Source: Laburnicola sp. R22_1
Taxonomy: Eukaryota > Ascomycota > Dothideomycetes > Pleosporales > Didymosphaeriaceae
DNA length: 64,000 nt
NCBI GenBank assembly: GCA_014281115.1
Contig: JACONQ010000001.1
Span: forward strand, 4,588,001-4,652,000
Direction of reading: 5' to 3'
Shown: positions 35,169 to 46,679 of the stretch, piece after piece
Layout: each line of letters begins with the position of its first letter
How positions within the stretch are numbered: position 1 is the stretch's first letter
The notes under the pieces: model-generated
Databases searched by the model: none
Seen by the model: the letters and a program-made list of their open reading frames with translations, nothing else
Told to the model about the DNA's origin: nothing
Position numbers and translations under genes: made by a program

Positions 35169-37286
35169 CAGTAGGGTAACACAAAAAAAGCGCCTAGTAA
35201 AAAGATACCTTTTTAAAAGTTATATAACTAGGTGAGTTTTAATACTATGTAAATAAAAAGTATACCATTTTAAGGAGAAGGTTTCGGAGAGTTAGTATAG
35301 AAGGTTAGTAAGAGCTTAGTAATCAGCGCTAACTAGAGGTATCTTAGTAAAGTTAAGGGAATTGTTTCTTAAAACTTTGACCCTATATCACTTTATCTTC
35401 TACGTAGATCAAATTCTATAACTTATATATATTATAGTTTAGCCTATAAGGACTATATAACTTAATTTATATTATAGGTTTATTCATAGAAATAATAATT
35501 ATAAGGAAAAAGATAAAAGTTAATTAAAATTAAACAATTAGATAGAACTAGTAAATAATATATAACTAGTACTTAGTATACCATCCTTTAGCCTCTATAA
35601 CGTCATTATAACGCTTAGGCAAAGATAGTATACAATAATCTATAGCCTTCTGTGGAATTAAATCCCGCTCCTCTTGTATAGCTCTTTTAAAGGCTTCTAC
35701 ACTAGATTTACTAGTGCCAAAGCCTAAAGAAGCCCTATTTCTTTTTTCTAGCCTATTTTTTAATAGACTCCAAACGTTTTCTATAGGATTTAAGTCTGGT
35801 GAATAAGGTGGATGCCCAAAAACAAAGACTTTATTTCTAAAAAACCACCTTTTTACCTATGGAGTTCCGTGGATCTTCGAATTATCCTGTTGAAATTTCC
35901 AGCCTAGTTATAATTAGTATAAGAAATAAGATTATAAAAAACATAATATATATATATATTATATATATTAAAAGAAAAAAGAAAAAGAAGAAAAAGGGGT
36001 ACTTTACTTACCTCTTTTTAAAAGAGGTTTTAAGACAGGATTTAAACACTCCTGTATATATCTAGTGTTATTAAAGGTCCTAGTTTTAATAGGGTCCCTT
36101 AAAAACACTAGTTTAGAACGTCCTCCTATCCCAATACAGCCCCAGACTAAGATAGAAATATCTCGCGTTTTCAGTGAATTAGTACTAGCCCAAAAAAAAA
36201 GATATAAAAAAATTAAAATAACCCAATTATAGAGAGAACAGGGCACTATAGTTCTAAAATTTAAAAGAAATTAATAACTTACTAATTGTTTGGGTTTTGC
36301 GCTATTCAGGCCCAATTTTCGATTTTCCCCATTTTCTTATATATTCTTGCCTATTACCATGCCCCCTTTGGATAGTAGACTCGTCAGAAAATACAACTTT
36401 AGCAAAGTTAATATTTTCTAGCTCCTTAACTATCTCTTTAGCCCAGAATTCTCTTCTTTTAGCTCTTTCTTTAGTTAAATAGGCCTTTTTCTTAGAGACG
36501 TTAAAAGAATAGTCTTCTCCTTTTAAAACTCTCTGTAACGTCCTCTTAGTAAAGCCAAAACTATTCTCTTCTAATAGCCTCTTATTTGTCTTCTTAGGGC
36601 TTTTAGTTAAATCCCTATTAATAACTCTTTTCTCTCTAGAAGTAACCTTAGTTACTCTCCCTTGTTTTACCCATTTTAATAAGTTATCTCCCTTATTTTT
36701 CTTATTAATACGTCTAATAGCAGTCTTAATAGATTATAGAGGCTTATTAAGGGTAGTAGCAATAGTAGAATTAGAAGTATTTGCTTTTTTAAGTAAAGAA
36801 ACTTAACTTTCGAGTTTTGACAATTTTGGCTCCATTCGAGGAAATACAAAAGAGAAAATTTACTAGACAAAAGATATTATATTATACTATAATCTTAGTA
36901 ATAAATCACGTGATTTAATTAGCTTTTAAAATCACATGATTTTTTAACCTTAAATAATTTCTTAATTAAGTTATATAAGTACTCCGAAATTTTGCTTACG
37001 TAGTCCACACTAGGCCTAGAATAGCTAGTAAAAACATTAGCCTAGTAGCATACTAGATAAAAAAGACATAACGCCTTAAAAATTGACTTTTTAGAAACAC
37101 TAAGTTTAGAGATAGATACCTTAAGGACCCTGCTTAGTAAGCACGTAACCAGTACCTAATCCTAATCTCCTATATTTCCTCTTTAAAACTGTATACTTTT
37201 TATTCACATAGTATTAAAACTCACTTAGTTATATAACTTTTAAAAAGGTATCTTTTTACTAGACGCTTTTTTGTGTCACCCTACTG
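35169..37286 (-). mobile_element. Tc1-type element 3, best preserved transposon in the window
   Basis: 2118 bp with long inverted repeats (at least 95 bp, ends CAGTAGGGTAACAC and CAGTAGGGTGACAC), flanked by TA (35167-35168 and 37287-37288). The two arms differ at only a few positions. Confidence 0.9.
35566..36835 (-). pseudogene. Tc1-type transposase with introns, four in-frame stops
   Basis: ATG 36835 (MEPKLSKLES) to TAG 35566-35568. Exon 1 covers the helix-turn-helix (KANTSNSTIATTLNKPL) and the first catalytic Asp (NFAKVVFSDESTIQRG). A short intron begins at the consensus donor GTAAGT (36282) and ends at 36254 or 36246; the second choice keeps frame. Exon 2 gives ISILVWGCIGIGGRSKL. Intron 2, 36011-35904 (108 nt, GTAAGT...CTAG), joins in phase. 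Exon 3 gives WKFQQDNSKIHGTP (second Asp) and PPYSPDLNPIENVW (Glu), ending LPKRYNDVIEAKGWYTKY, a classic Tc1 C-terminus. The full DDE triad survives. Four stops at probable Gln/Trp codons are the visible lesions. Confidence 0.85.
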
Positions 37287-37289
37287 TAT

Positions 37290-37770
37290 AATATAGAGAT
37301 TATACTATAGAAACTTAAAAATATAATTAAAAATAAAGGTAATAAGAACTATAAAGGTAAGAACTAAAGTAAAGAAGAGACAGAGTTTATTATAATATAT
37401 AAAACGCTAAAGGTGTAGTAGTAGCATAAGAAGCTTATTAAGGTAGTAGCAATTATCTAGGCTACTATTAAGGCAAAGGACTATAAGTAATAAGGGTAAG
37501 AGTAAGAGTAATTAGTAGTAGTAGGAGCATAGGAGAGATAGGTAGTGGCAGTAAGGTCCTAGGGGACAGTATACAGCTCGCTAGTTGCGAGGAAAAATCT
37601 ACTATAGAAGAGTAATAAAATAGTTAGATTAGTTACTATTATAATTATTATTATTATTATTATAGCAACAAATATTATTAAAGAAGTTATTAATTACGTA
37701 ACATAGTAGTCGGTTAAATAGCCAGCCTAGAATTACGTAATATCACGGATTAAACCTAGGAGAGAATAGT
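37290..37770 (+). repeat. Element D, copy 1 (partial, unknown class)
   Basis: Parallels 53085-53560 from GATTATACTATAGAAACTTA through a TTATTATTATT run to ACCTAGGAGAGAATAG. Only the right part of the unit is present here; the left part seen at 52.8-53.08 kb is missing, its place taken by Tc1 element 3 and Gypsy 1. Confidence 0.75.
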
Positions 37771-40700
37771 CTCTTTTTATATATTTAACTCCTAATTCTT
37801 TTTTAAAATCCTTTCTATTAGCAATAGTTATAGTTAGTGTTACTTTACTAAACTATTCCTTTGCAATTAATATGCCTATACTAGATGCCTAGTTTACCTA
37901 TAGTAGTGCTTAAGATAACTTTAGTTTATAAGGCCTACAGCGAGTAACGACTCTATTCTTAAGCTTAACTAATATTTATTTAAGAACTTAAACTTTAGAA
38001 ATAGGTATATAACTAGAATTTCTAATATCTAAGTCTATATTAGTTACTTCTTCTATAGTAGCCATCCTTGTTTATAAATAGTATAAGTCCCCTTTACTAA
38101 AAATATTCTTAAATATTAACCTTTTAACTACTAGCATATTACTAAGCACCTCTTAGATAGTTAAGTTAACTATAGTATTTATAACCTAGGATAGCATATC
38201 TTTAGAGCTGCCTACAAGAATATTAACTAGCTTTATCTTTTTCTTAGCTACTAATAGCTCCTTTTATAAAGTTAAACTTAGAATATCCTTAGGCCTATAT
38301 ATCTCTATATTATCTACGCCCTCTATTAGGAAATTTTATTTTAGAAAGGTTACTCGCTTTATCCTCTACTTATTTTTTTTACTATTATTCTTTTTTCTAT
38401 AAACTACTAGAATGCCTTATTTAGACACTTTAATATTCGCAACTTCTTCTACCTTTAGTAAGTTCTCAAAACTTATTTAGGTTATTAGGGCTTTTAAGTT
38501 TATATTGTTTAGTTCGCTTATTAAACTTAAAGACTAAACTATTATTAATATATTTTTATTAAGAATAGCTTGTTCTCTTTAGGTCGCTTTAAATTCCTTT
38601 TTAAAGAGAATACTAGATATAGTTAAATTAGTAAATATAAACTAACTATAGTTAGTCTTTATAACTAACTTTACTAAATAAGATACTATTAATACTATAG
38701 TGTTCTAACTCTAAGTTATCTATAGCGTCTTATCCTTTAATCTATCTATTTACTAATAGTTCCGCACTATACAAATTAGTATTTAATTTTACCTATCCTT
38801 AGGGCTAATATATAGAATTTCGCCCTTATTATTATTTAATTGCCCTTAATAAACCCTATACGTATATAGGTTAAAATACACCTATTTATTATCTTTAAGT
38901 ACGTTTTAATTCTTATATTCTCCTAAACTAATTGTATAGTCCTTCTTTTTATATTTAAAGTATCCTTTAAACTAGTTATTACTCTACTATAGTAGGTCTA
39001 GATTTACTAAGACTATATATATATTAACCTATATAGAAGCTACTAAGTAGGCTTAAGTTTAGATTAGTGCTTAATACTAAGGTTACTATAGTATTGTCTA
39101 CTTTAGAGCCTATTCTACCCTTATAATAATTTTCTAATAAATATTTAAATTAGACAAAAGCTCTATTTTATAAGAGTTCTAGTTCTAAACTATAATATTT
39201 TAAAGCCTTATAGACTTAAGTCTTTTAGTTAGTTTATCTACTTTGTGCTAAGAGATAGTTAATTCTAAAGGTGCTTAGGCACCTAGGGTTTCTTATAGCC
39301 TTACTTACTAAGAATTTAGGTTTAGTTTAATAGGTTAGAAAGCGTATTATAGTGCTAGTAGTACTTATAGCTTAGTAGTCTAAGGTAGTATTAGTGCTTA
39401 GTTTTACTATATTAGATCTAGTATATACTCCTCTAATTAGATTTAGGCCCTACTTAAAGGCTATTTTATTATTATTTTAAACTTAATTTCTATTAGCCTC
39501 TTTATTAACTAGTTATTCTTAATTAGAATATTGTCTACTAGCTACTTACTTAAACTCCTAATAAGAAGTATACTCTTTTAGCCTTCTATAACTATATCTA
39601 TCTTTTAGTATTTTCTAAACCTAATTATAAACTAGTCTAGAAACTTATAAATATTAAGGTTTAGTATTACTTAACACTAAGCTAGTTGTGCCTTTAGAGT
39701 CTCTTTAATTTTCTTAGTCTAGGCCTAATTTTAACTTTGCTAACGCCTGCGTATAGCTACCTATAACTTCTATTATAGCTTCTTCTTTACTAGGTTAGTA
39801 TACTTAGGTATTAAGAAGTTAAGTATATTCTAAATCTCCTAGCTGTAATACTTCTAAACTCTAATAATCTTATTCTTCCTAAAGTATTAATAGTAGTTTG
39901 CGCGTTTTTTATAGTCTTAAAGGAACTATATTATATTATTTTTTATAAAGTACAACTCCTTATTTAAGAATAGATTAGATTCTATAATAAGGCTTTGCAC
40001 TAAAGTTTACTAAATAGTTTTATTACTAAAGTTCTATAAGACCCTTACTATTTGCGCTATAAGGGCTATAAAGTCTTTAGCTAGCTAAGGTAGTATTAGG
40101 ATCTTCCTATTAGATTCTTGCATAGAACCTTTTAGGACAGACAAAGAATACTCCTTAGTAGACGTATAAATATCGTTATTAATTAAAGTTCTTACTTATC
40201 TAAAGCTATCAGGCTAAAAAGAACTTAGATTTAGGATCTTATATTTTCTAAGTATTAAAACACTAAGTAACTTACTACTTAGACGCAGCTTAGGGTAACT
40301 TAAGTTTTTTAGTTAAGGTTACTAGTAGCTATTAGGTCTTCTAGAGGTAGATATTACTATTACTAGTTATTTAGTTAGATTTTAGTAATAATAACTAGTA
40401 GTTTTATTTCTTTTTAGTTTTTCTTTTTACTATTATATATCTATATTTATTGTTATTTCTAGCTTTGCCTTAATTTCTAGTTCTAAGTATTATATAGTGC
40501 CTTATTCTGCTTACTTCTATAATTTATTTAGAGCTACGTTAGTCTTATAGGCCTAGATTTATTAAACTATATTTTCTAGTTGTCTCCTCTCCTACGTCTT
40601 AATTCTAAGAGTTATTTGGCACTTAATTCTGGTTGTTCTAGTATTAGTATAGTCTAGTCTAGTACTAGTCTAGTCTAATACTAGTCTAATTTAGCACTAG

Positions 40701-41330
40701 TCTAGTCTAGGACCTATACTCTATATATAGTATATATGTTAAATTTATTAGTCTTTGCTATCTATTCCGAATTATACAGATTATTAAAAACTTACTTTAT
40801 AGCTAATTAGGCTAGTGTTATAGCTAATTAGGCTAGTGTTATAGCTAATTAGATATTAGATTATATTTCTATTTTAGGATTAGTAAAATGCTTAGCTACG
40901 CGTTACCTTAGCCCTAAGTCTCCTTTAGGATTTTCTTCTATTTCTAGTATACGTTATTTTAAGTATTACTATATATAATTATTATTTATTCTTATTAGAG
41001 CACTAATACAATAGCCTTTCTAAGGTTAAGATTAAACAATTAAGGTTACAAGATGATTGCTAATTTTGTGGTGAATTTTTATAGAAAAGTAGCACTAATT
41101 ATTATTTAGAAAGCTAATATATTATATTCTGTGCATAGATTAAGTTATTAGGTATTAGAAGAATAAAACCGCCTATTAAATCCTTAAGAGTTAATTAGGC
41201 ACCGGCTTACCACGTAACCTATGTAGTGGAGTTTATTCCACCACACTATTAGCTAAAAATATTAAGTAATATAATATTAACGCGCGCTATATTTATAATA
41301 TAAATAAGAAATAATTTCTTATTAGAATTC
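37771..41330 (-). other. Heavily RIP-mutated DNA, class unresolved
   Basis: Minus-strand readings contain protein-like stretches (for example around 37.9-38.3 kb) that suggest a retroelement gag or polyprotein, but I find no reverse transcriptase, integrase or transposase signature. Small tandem repeats lie at 40640-40712 and 40798-40852. Confidence 0.35.
40640..40852. repeat. Two short tandem arrays
   Basis: 40640-40712 has irregular repeats of TAGTCTAGTCTA with ACTAG between. 40798-40852 has a 21-bp unit ATAGCTAATTAGGCTAGTGTT in about 2.7 copies. Confidence 0.8.
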
Positions 41331-41539
41331 TCGTCAAATTAAAATAGGTCTTTTCTTAATAGTAATATAAGTATAGAAAGTTTAAATTAATACTCTAGAA
41401 TAGTAATTATAAGTAGATAACTTTAATAGCTTATATTTGCGCTAATAGCTCTACGCTTATACCTACTCTTATTTATTAAGCTGCCTCTAGCAATATATAG
41501 AATACCTAGCTTTAGAATTTTAACTCTAAAATATATAAG

Positions 41540-42720
41540 GCTTTTTTCACCTTCTCGCCCTTAGGATAGACTAATTATAATATTAGGTTAAGCTGGCTTA
41601 AACAGGTGTTTAACTATAAGATAAAGGTAAAGGCAAGGCTATTATACCGTCTTTTAATCCTTAATAGGTATAAATCTTATATAATAAGGAATTTTATTAA
41701 CTTCAATAATGCTAATAAGATTCTACTAGTAATATTTCCACCTTATAGCACCTATATGCTTTAGCCGCTAGATATAGACATTTTTAGGCCTTTTATAAGT
41801 GCGTATAGTAATGGCCTTGCAGGTTTTATAGCCGCCTACTAGAGCCTCTCTAGTATTATAAAAAGGAACTTTTTTAAAATATTCTAGACCGCCTAGAAGC
41901 GCTTACTAACGTTAGTAATAGTTCTTAAAGCCTTTGAGGCTACTAGGATTATACCCTTAAATCCTAATAAGATTCTTAAGCGATTTAAGACCTAAGAGCC
42001 TAAGCGCCCTAGCTTAAGTAAAAGTAGCTTATTAGTTCTTAGCGCCAGCAACTAGCGTAAGATTAATCGCTTATTATATTAAGTTATTAAAGATATTTAT
42101 AAGCCTTAGGCTGCCAAACTCTTATATACGCTCTACTTAATTTTAGTAAAAAATTAGATCTTTAAGTATAAAAATACTTAGCTTAAAGAGGCCCTTATTA
42201 ATAAGCGTAAGCGCTGCTAGTAGGGTAAGGCCCTAGCGCTTAAAGCGCTAAAGAATTATAATAAAGAGGTGATTTTTTAGTTACTAGCTAAGGTCTAAAT
42301 AGCTTATAACTAGCAGGTATAAAAGAATATATAAAAACGAGAGATATAGCTTTAAAAGAATATCTAGACCTAGCTTAGAGAGTAGAGTAAGCTTAAAAAG
42401 TAAGCCCTCTTATAATAGCAACGCCTTAAAAAGGCTAAGGTTAAAGTAAAGCGTGTATATAAGCGTAAGCTAAATGCTATTAAAGTTTAAAAAAAGTAGG
42501 AGGCCTGCGCAATTAAAAAATAACTCTGTAATAAGCTTAAAACTTTCTAAAAAGGCAATTAGTATAGCCTTAAGCCTTTAGTAAAAACTCTAAAGGATAT
42601 TAAGCTTATATAGCCTAAGTTATAGTCTATTAAAGTTAATAATCTTAAGATGCCTAGAATTGCGCCTATAATATGCACACATTAAATACGTCTTTCTAAG
42701 CGCTTTAGATAGCTAATAGA
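41540..42720 (+). pseudogene. pogo-type DDE transposase relic 5 (C-terminal half)
   Basis: The plus strand reads FSPLG-stop-TNYNIRLSWLKQVF, then LLILNRYKSYIIRNFI (originally LLILDGHGSHIT, second catalytic Asp), then NANKILLVIFPPYSTYML and LDIDIFRPFISAYSNGLAGF, then LKAFEATRIIPLNP, and a long Lys-rich tail to about 42.72 kb. This is the C-terminal half of a pogo-type DDE protein. The N-terminal half upstream is not readable. Very heavily mutated. Confidence 0.75.
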
Positions 42721-43179
42721 AGGCCTATATTTGCTAAATAAACTCTTCTAATTATTACTATAAAAAACCTAATAATATTATAATATATATAGGCTGTATA
42801 GCTTTAAGTTATATATGAATAATTATTGCTAAAAATGTACATTTCGCAATAATATGCATTTGCTAACTAAGCATCTTAGGCACTAGCTACGCCGCAAAGC
42901 GCCGTACCCCACAAAACACATTACTTAAACATCCCACTTACCTCTACTATTTATTTATAGCTTTCTAATACAAGGTTAAAAAATTAATAGATTTTTTTAT
43001 TCTCTTTTAGTGTATTCTTCGTTATAATATACACATTCTAGTTTCTTTATATTACTAGAGAATCTAGAGGTTAAAGTATTAAAATAGAGCTCTAAAGCTC
43101 TTTTTTAATTATAATAGAGCTAATATTGTTATATACTATACTAAACAATCTTATATAGTCTATAACTATAGCTATAGTA

Positions 43180-44600
43180 GGGGCCCTTAGTAGCGTTGCC
43201 ACTATTCTTACTTATTAATAGGATATCTAGTATAGGCTTCTAGAGTGTAAAAAGTAGAGTTATAATCAAGTAAGGGGTGCGTATTAGCTAAAGAACTATT
43301 TAGAAGATCCTATATAGCTTTTTAAGAAGTTGCAACTTTAGCTAAAGGTGTAAAAGGTGGTTATTAAGTACCTAAAGTATTAATAATTAGTGCGCGATAG
43401 TAGGATAATAATAAATAAGAAAGTACTTACCTTTTTATATATTTGCTTAAATAGAGCGTTCTAGCGTAACACGCGACGTAAAGTAGGCTACTTAATAAGG
43501 ATAATAATATAGTAAGGACTTAACTTTATAAGGGCAACTTTAACTAATAATTATAGCTACTTTTATAAAGTACTTAACGCGCTACTAATAGAGATATTAT
43601 AAAAACTCTAGAGGAGGTATTATGCAACGTGCCTAAACAGATTTATAATAACCCTAAATACTAGCTATACTTTAAGAATTATATAGACGTAATTAATAGT
43701 AGCTATATACTAATATATATACTAGCGTTAAAGTATAAATAATATTATAATTAGTATAGAGACCTAATGCAAAACATACTTACTATTATTAACTTTAGTA
43801 TAAACTTTATTTATATTTTGCCTAGGTAGAAAAGCAGCGCCTATAATAGCAAAGTGTTAAGAAGCGCGCAAGATAAAGGCTTTAGGGCACCTTTAGGTAA
43901 GTACTTTATTGCTAACGCTAGGTATATTAATAGTAGTTAATTGTTAACTTTATACCATAGTATATAGTATTATTTAAGGGAGATCTATAAGATAGGCAAA
44001 AGTCTAGAGACGCTAAAGAAGTTATTTAATTATTAGCACTTAAGCCTAAGAAATATTATTAAGCGTTATTTTAGTATTTTTAAAAGACGCTAACAGATCT
44101 TTAATAGGCCCTATAAATTTAAATTTATAAAGGTCTAGACTAAGCTTATATTTATCCTTATAGGTATATACAATCTTATTAATATAGTGTATAGTGTTAA
44201 TACGAATCTAAAAGAGATAGAGATATATAATTGCGAGGAGGTTAAACTACGTTAGTAGAAGGCTAAAAATAATAATAATTTAGCTATTATAGAGGTTAGT
44301 ATAAATAATAAAAGGGATAGAATTGCTATAGATATATAAAAGGCGTATTAGAAAGCTTAGTAAGTAGTAAAGAGTATATAGTATAGTATAAAAGTAGTAG
44401 AGTTAGTAGGGCAAAAGTTTAGTGTTAAGAAATCTCTAAGTACGCTAAAGTCTAGTAACTCTAAGTTACTATAAATTACTATAAAATATAGTAACCTATT
44501 ACGTATTTAGAAGATATGTTTCTAAAATTTTACTTTTGCCTACTAAAATTTGCGTTTTTAAGAATATATATTCTAAAAAGAAATAAGAGAAAGTTAGAGT
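43180..44600 (+). pseudogene. PIF/Harbinger-type (DDE_4) transposase relic
   Basis: Readable blocks around 43.83-44.16 kb: AYNSKVLRSAQDKGF (originally DS.VLR.A, a hallmark after the second Asp), GKYFIANARYINSS (originally YLADAGY), LLTLYHSIQYYLREIYKIG (originally LTPYRGVRYHL), then HLSLRNIIKRYFSIFKRR (originally HSSLRNVIER.FG..K.RF), the signature end of fungal DDE_4 transposases. The catalytic Asp of YLADAGY is now Asn. Sequence upstream to 43.18 kb is consistent with the N-terminal part. Confidence 0.75.
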
Positions 44601-44749
44601 TAAGTACTATATATTCAACTTTATGCGCGCGCTTAGACTACTATTATAGGTTTTAGTATAGTGTTAAGTTATTAACTCTATTAACTCTAGCTATTAACTT
44701 TTTATTTCCCTCCCAAACTAATAACTTTACGCTACTCCTATAACTCTTA

Positions 44750-45500
44750 AAGCCTAGCATATAATATAGAGCATCTGCGCGCTACTTTACCTAGGCCTTT
44801 TGTATGTTGTGCGACTTTATATTTATAAAAACTTTAGTAATAATATTATTTTTAAAGGCGCTTATTAGCTAAAACTTTATCTACTCCTCTAACGCCTTAT
44901 ATAACTTTATAAATATAATAATAGCGTTCCACTAGTAGTCTCTATTAATAGCTATAGTAAGCTCTCTAATCTACTCTATTAAATATTTAATTTGCTATTC
45001 TATATAGTTCTCTAATATTAACTACTCCTTATAATTTTTTAACACTATTTTTAACACTATATATTTATACTACCTATCTAGGGTCTTACTACTTAATATC
45101 TTAGAGATAAATAAGTCCGTCTTAACTAACTCTACTAGCTCTAATTAACAGCTAGTAATTAGGCTATTAATAGTAGTAGAGTCTTTACTCGTAGTGTAGT
45201 AGTCTTTAAATAAACTTTAGTAGAGATTCTTAAACTTAAGGGGCTTATCTCTATACTTTCTAGCCTTCTTATAGGCCTTAAAGTACTTTATAAGAACTAG
45301 GCTATCTGCTATAACAACACTGTTAATAATAGAAAAGCCTAATTAACTTAAGAGCTCTATCTAAGTCCTTTAGTTCTTCTTATAAGAGTTAATCTTAGCC
45401 TTAGCTTATTACCTAGTTACTGCCTAGTTAGAGACCTTCTATACCTCTTTTTAGGTGTACGCCTATGCCTAAGGCTTAAATTTACTATTAGCCCTATTAC
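44750..45500 (-). pseudogene. Possible Myb-like partner frame of the Harbinger element
   Basis: The minus strand reads IELLS...LGFSIINSVVIADSLVLIKYFKAYKKARK and DKPLKFKNLY with few stops, downstream of and convergent with the Harbinger transposase. PIF/Harbinger elements usually carry such a second, Myb/SANT-like gene. I do not see the Myb tryptophans clearly, since they would be lost to RIP, so this rests mainly on position and readability. Confidence 0.4.
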
Positions 45501-45654
45501 CTTTATTAGCTATCTCTAGTAAGGTCTTTAATAATATCTTTACTTATATAGAATCCTATTTTATTCACTAAACGCCTAGTAATAGTAATAGTAACTATAT
45601 TATAGCTCTTAACGCGTTAGAGGCCTATAAGAATAGTAGTAGTAAGAGTAAGGA

Positions 45655-45700
45655 TAGTAATAGTAATAGTAATAGTAATAGTAATAGTGCTAAGGCTGCA
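45655..45700. repeat. (TAATAG)n short microsatellite
   Basis: About seven near-perfect units of AGTAAT/TAATAG between 45655 and 45697. Confidence 0.9.
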
Positions 45701-46036
45701 ATTATAATACGCTTAAGCTACTTATAGTAGGATGTTAATTACAATATAATTTTATTATAATAAGTTAATAAGAGATAATAGTAAAGAGAAAATAATAAGG
45801 GCAACCTTAGGAGACCTAGGGCAGCTAATAAGACACCTAGAAACAGACTTGCCTAAGAAAACAAGACGCTATTTTATTAACAACTATTAGCTAAGCTGCT
45901 ATTAGTTACTCCTATATACCTTAGCTGCTTACTTAGTAATTACCTTAATAAAATAGACGCAAAAATAGTATCGAAAGTAGGCAGGACCCTAGATATACTT
46001 ATTATCCCTAGAAGGCTTTGATTATTATGCTACAAA

Positions 46037-46212
46037 TAGCGTGCTTAAGTTAGCGTAGCTAATATACTATAGCGAAGTATAGCCATAAGTATAACTGAAG
46101 CGTGCACAACTACTATATTAGTTAGTTTTAAGGTAAAAAGCGTACTCTATAAACTATACACGCTTTGGCCTATACTTAGCTATAGTACGTTAGCTACGCT
46201 GTGCTTAACTAG
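46037..46212. mobile_element. Fold-back (MITE-like) element, about 176 bp
   Basis: Left arm AGCGTAGCTAATATACTATA with AGCGAAGTATAGCC; right arm reversed reads AGCGTAGCTAACGTACTATA with AGCTAAGTATAGGCC. A second inner pair (AAGCGTGCACAACT and AAGCGTGTATAGTTT) extends the palindrome. Length and structure fit a miniature inverted-repeat element. No target duplication was confirmed. Confidence 0.65.
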
Positions 46213-46679
46213 ATAAGGTCTTAGGCATATTAATAATATGTTACCCAAAAGAAGAATCTGCAGTAATATTCCTAATTATATAAAGTGGCGCTTACAACTT
46301 AATAAGTTGTAAACACATTATAGGATAATATCTTTAGTTGCTATTCTTAGACAAGACCTAGACTTATAAGTTTTCTTAGCTAACTCGAAATTTTACTAAC
46401 TATTTAAAAGAAGACTTTGCGCACTCTTAGTATATAGTATAACACTATTATAGAAAGCTATAGAGGTGCTAGAAAAACGCTTTAAAATAAGATAAAGTAG
46501 TAAGATAGGTTTAGCTATTTAGGGACTATTTATAAGTGTATATATATTAGCTAGCTTCTTATAAAGTTAATTATAAGCTATACTATAGTCTATAGTTTAT
46601 AGGTACTAAAGTTAATAATAATATAACACGCGATTGCCTACGCAGTATAAAATCTGCAACTAGATTAAGTGTTTATCTA

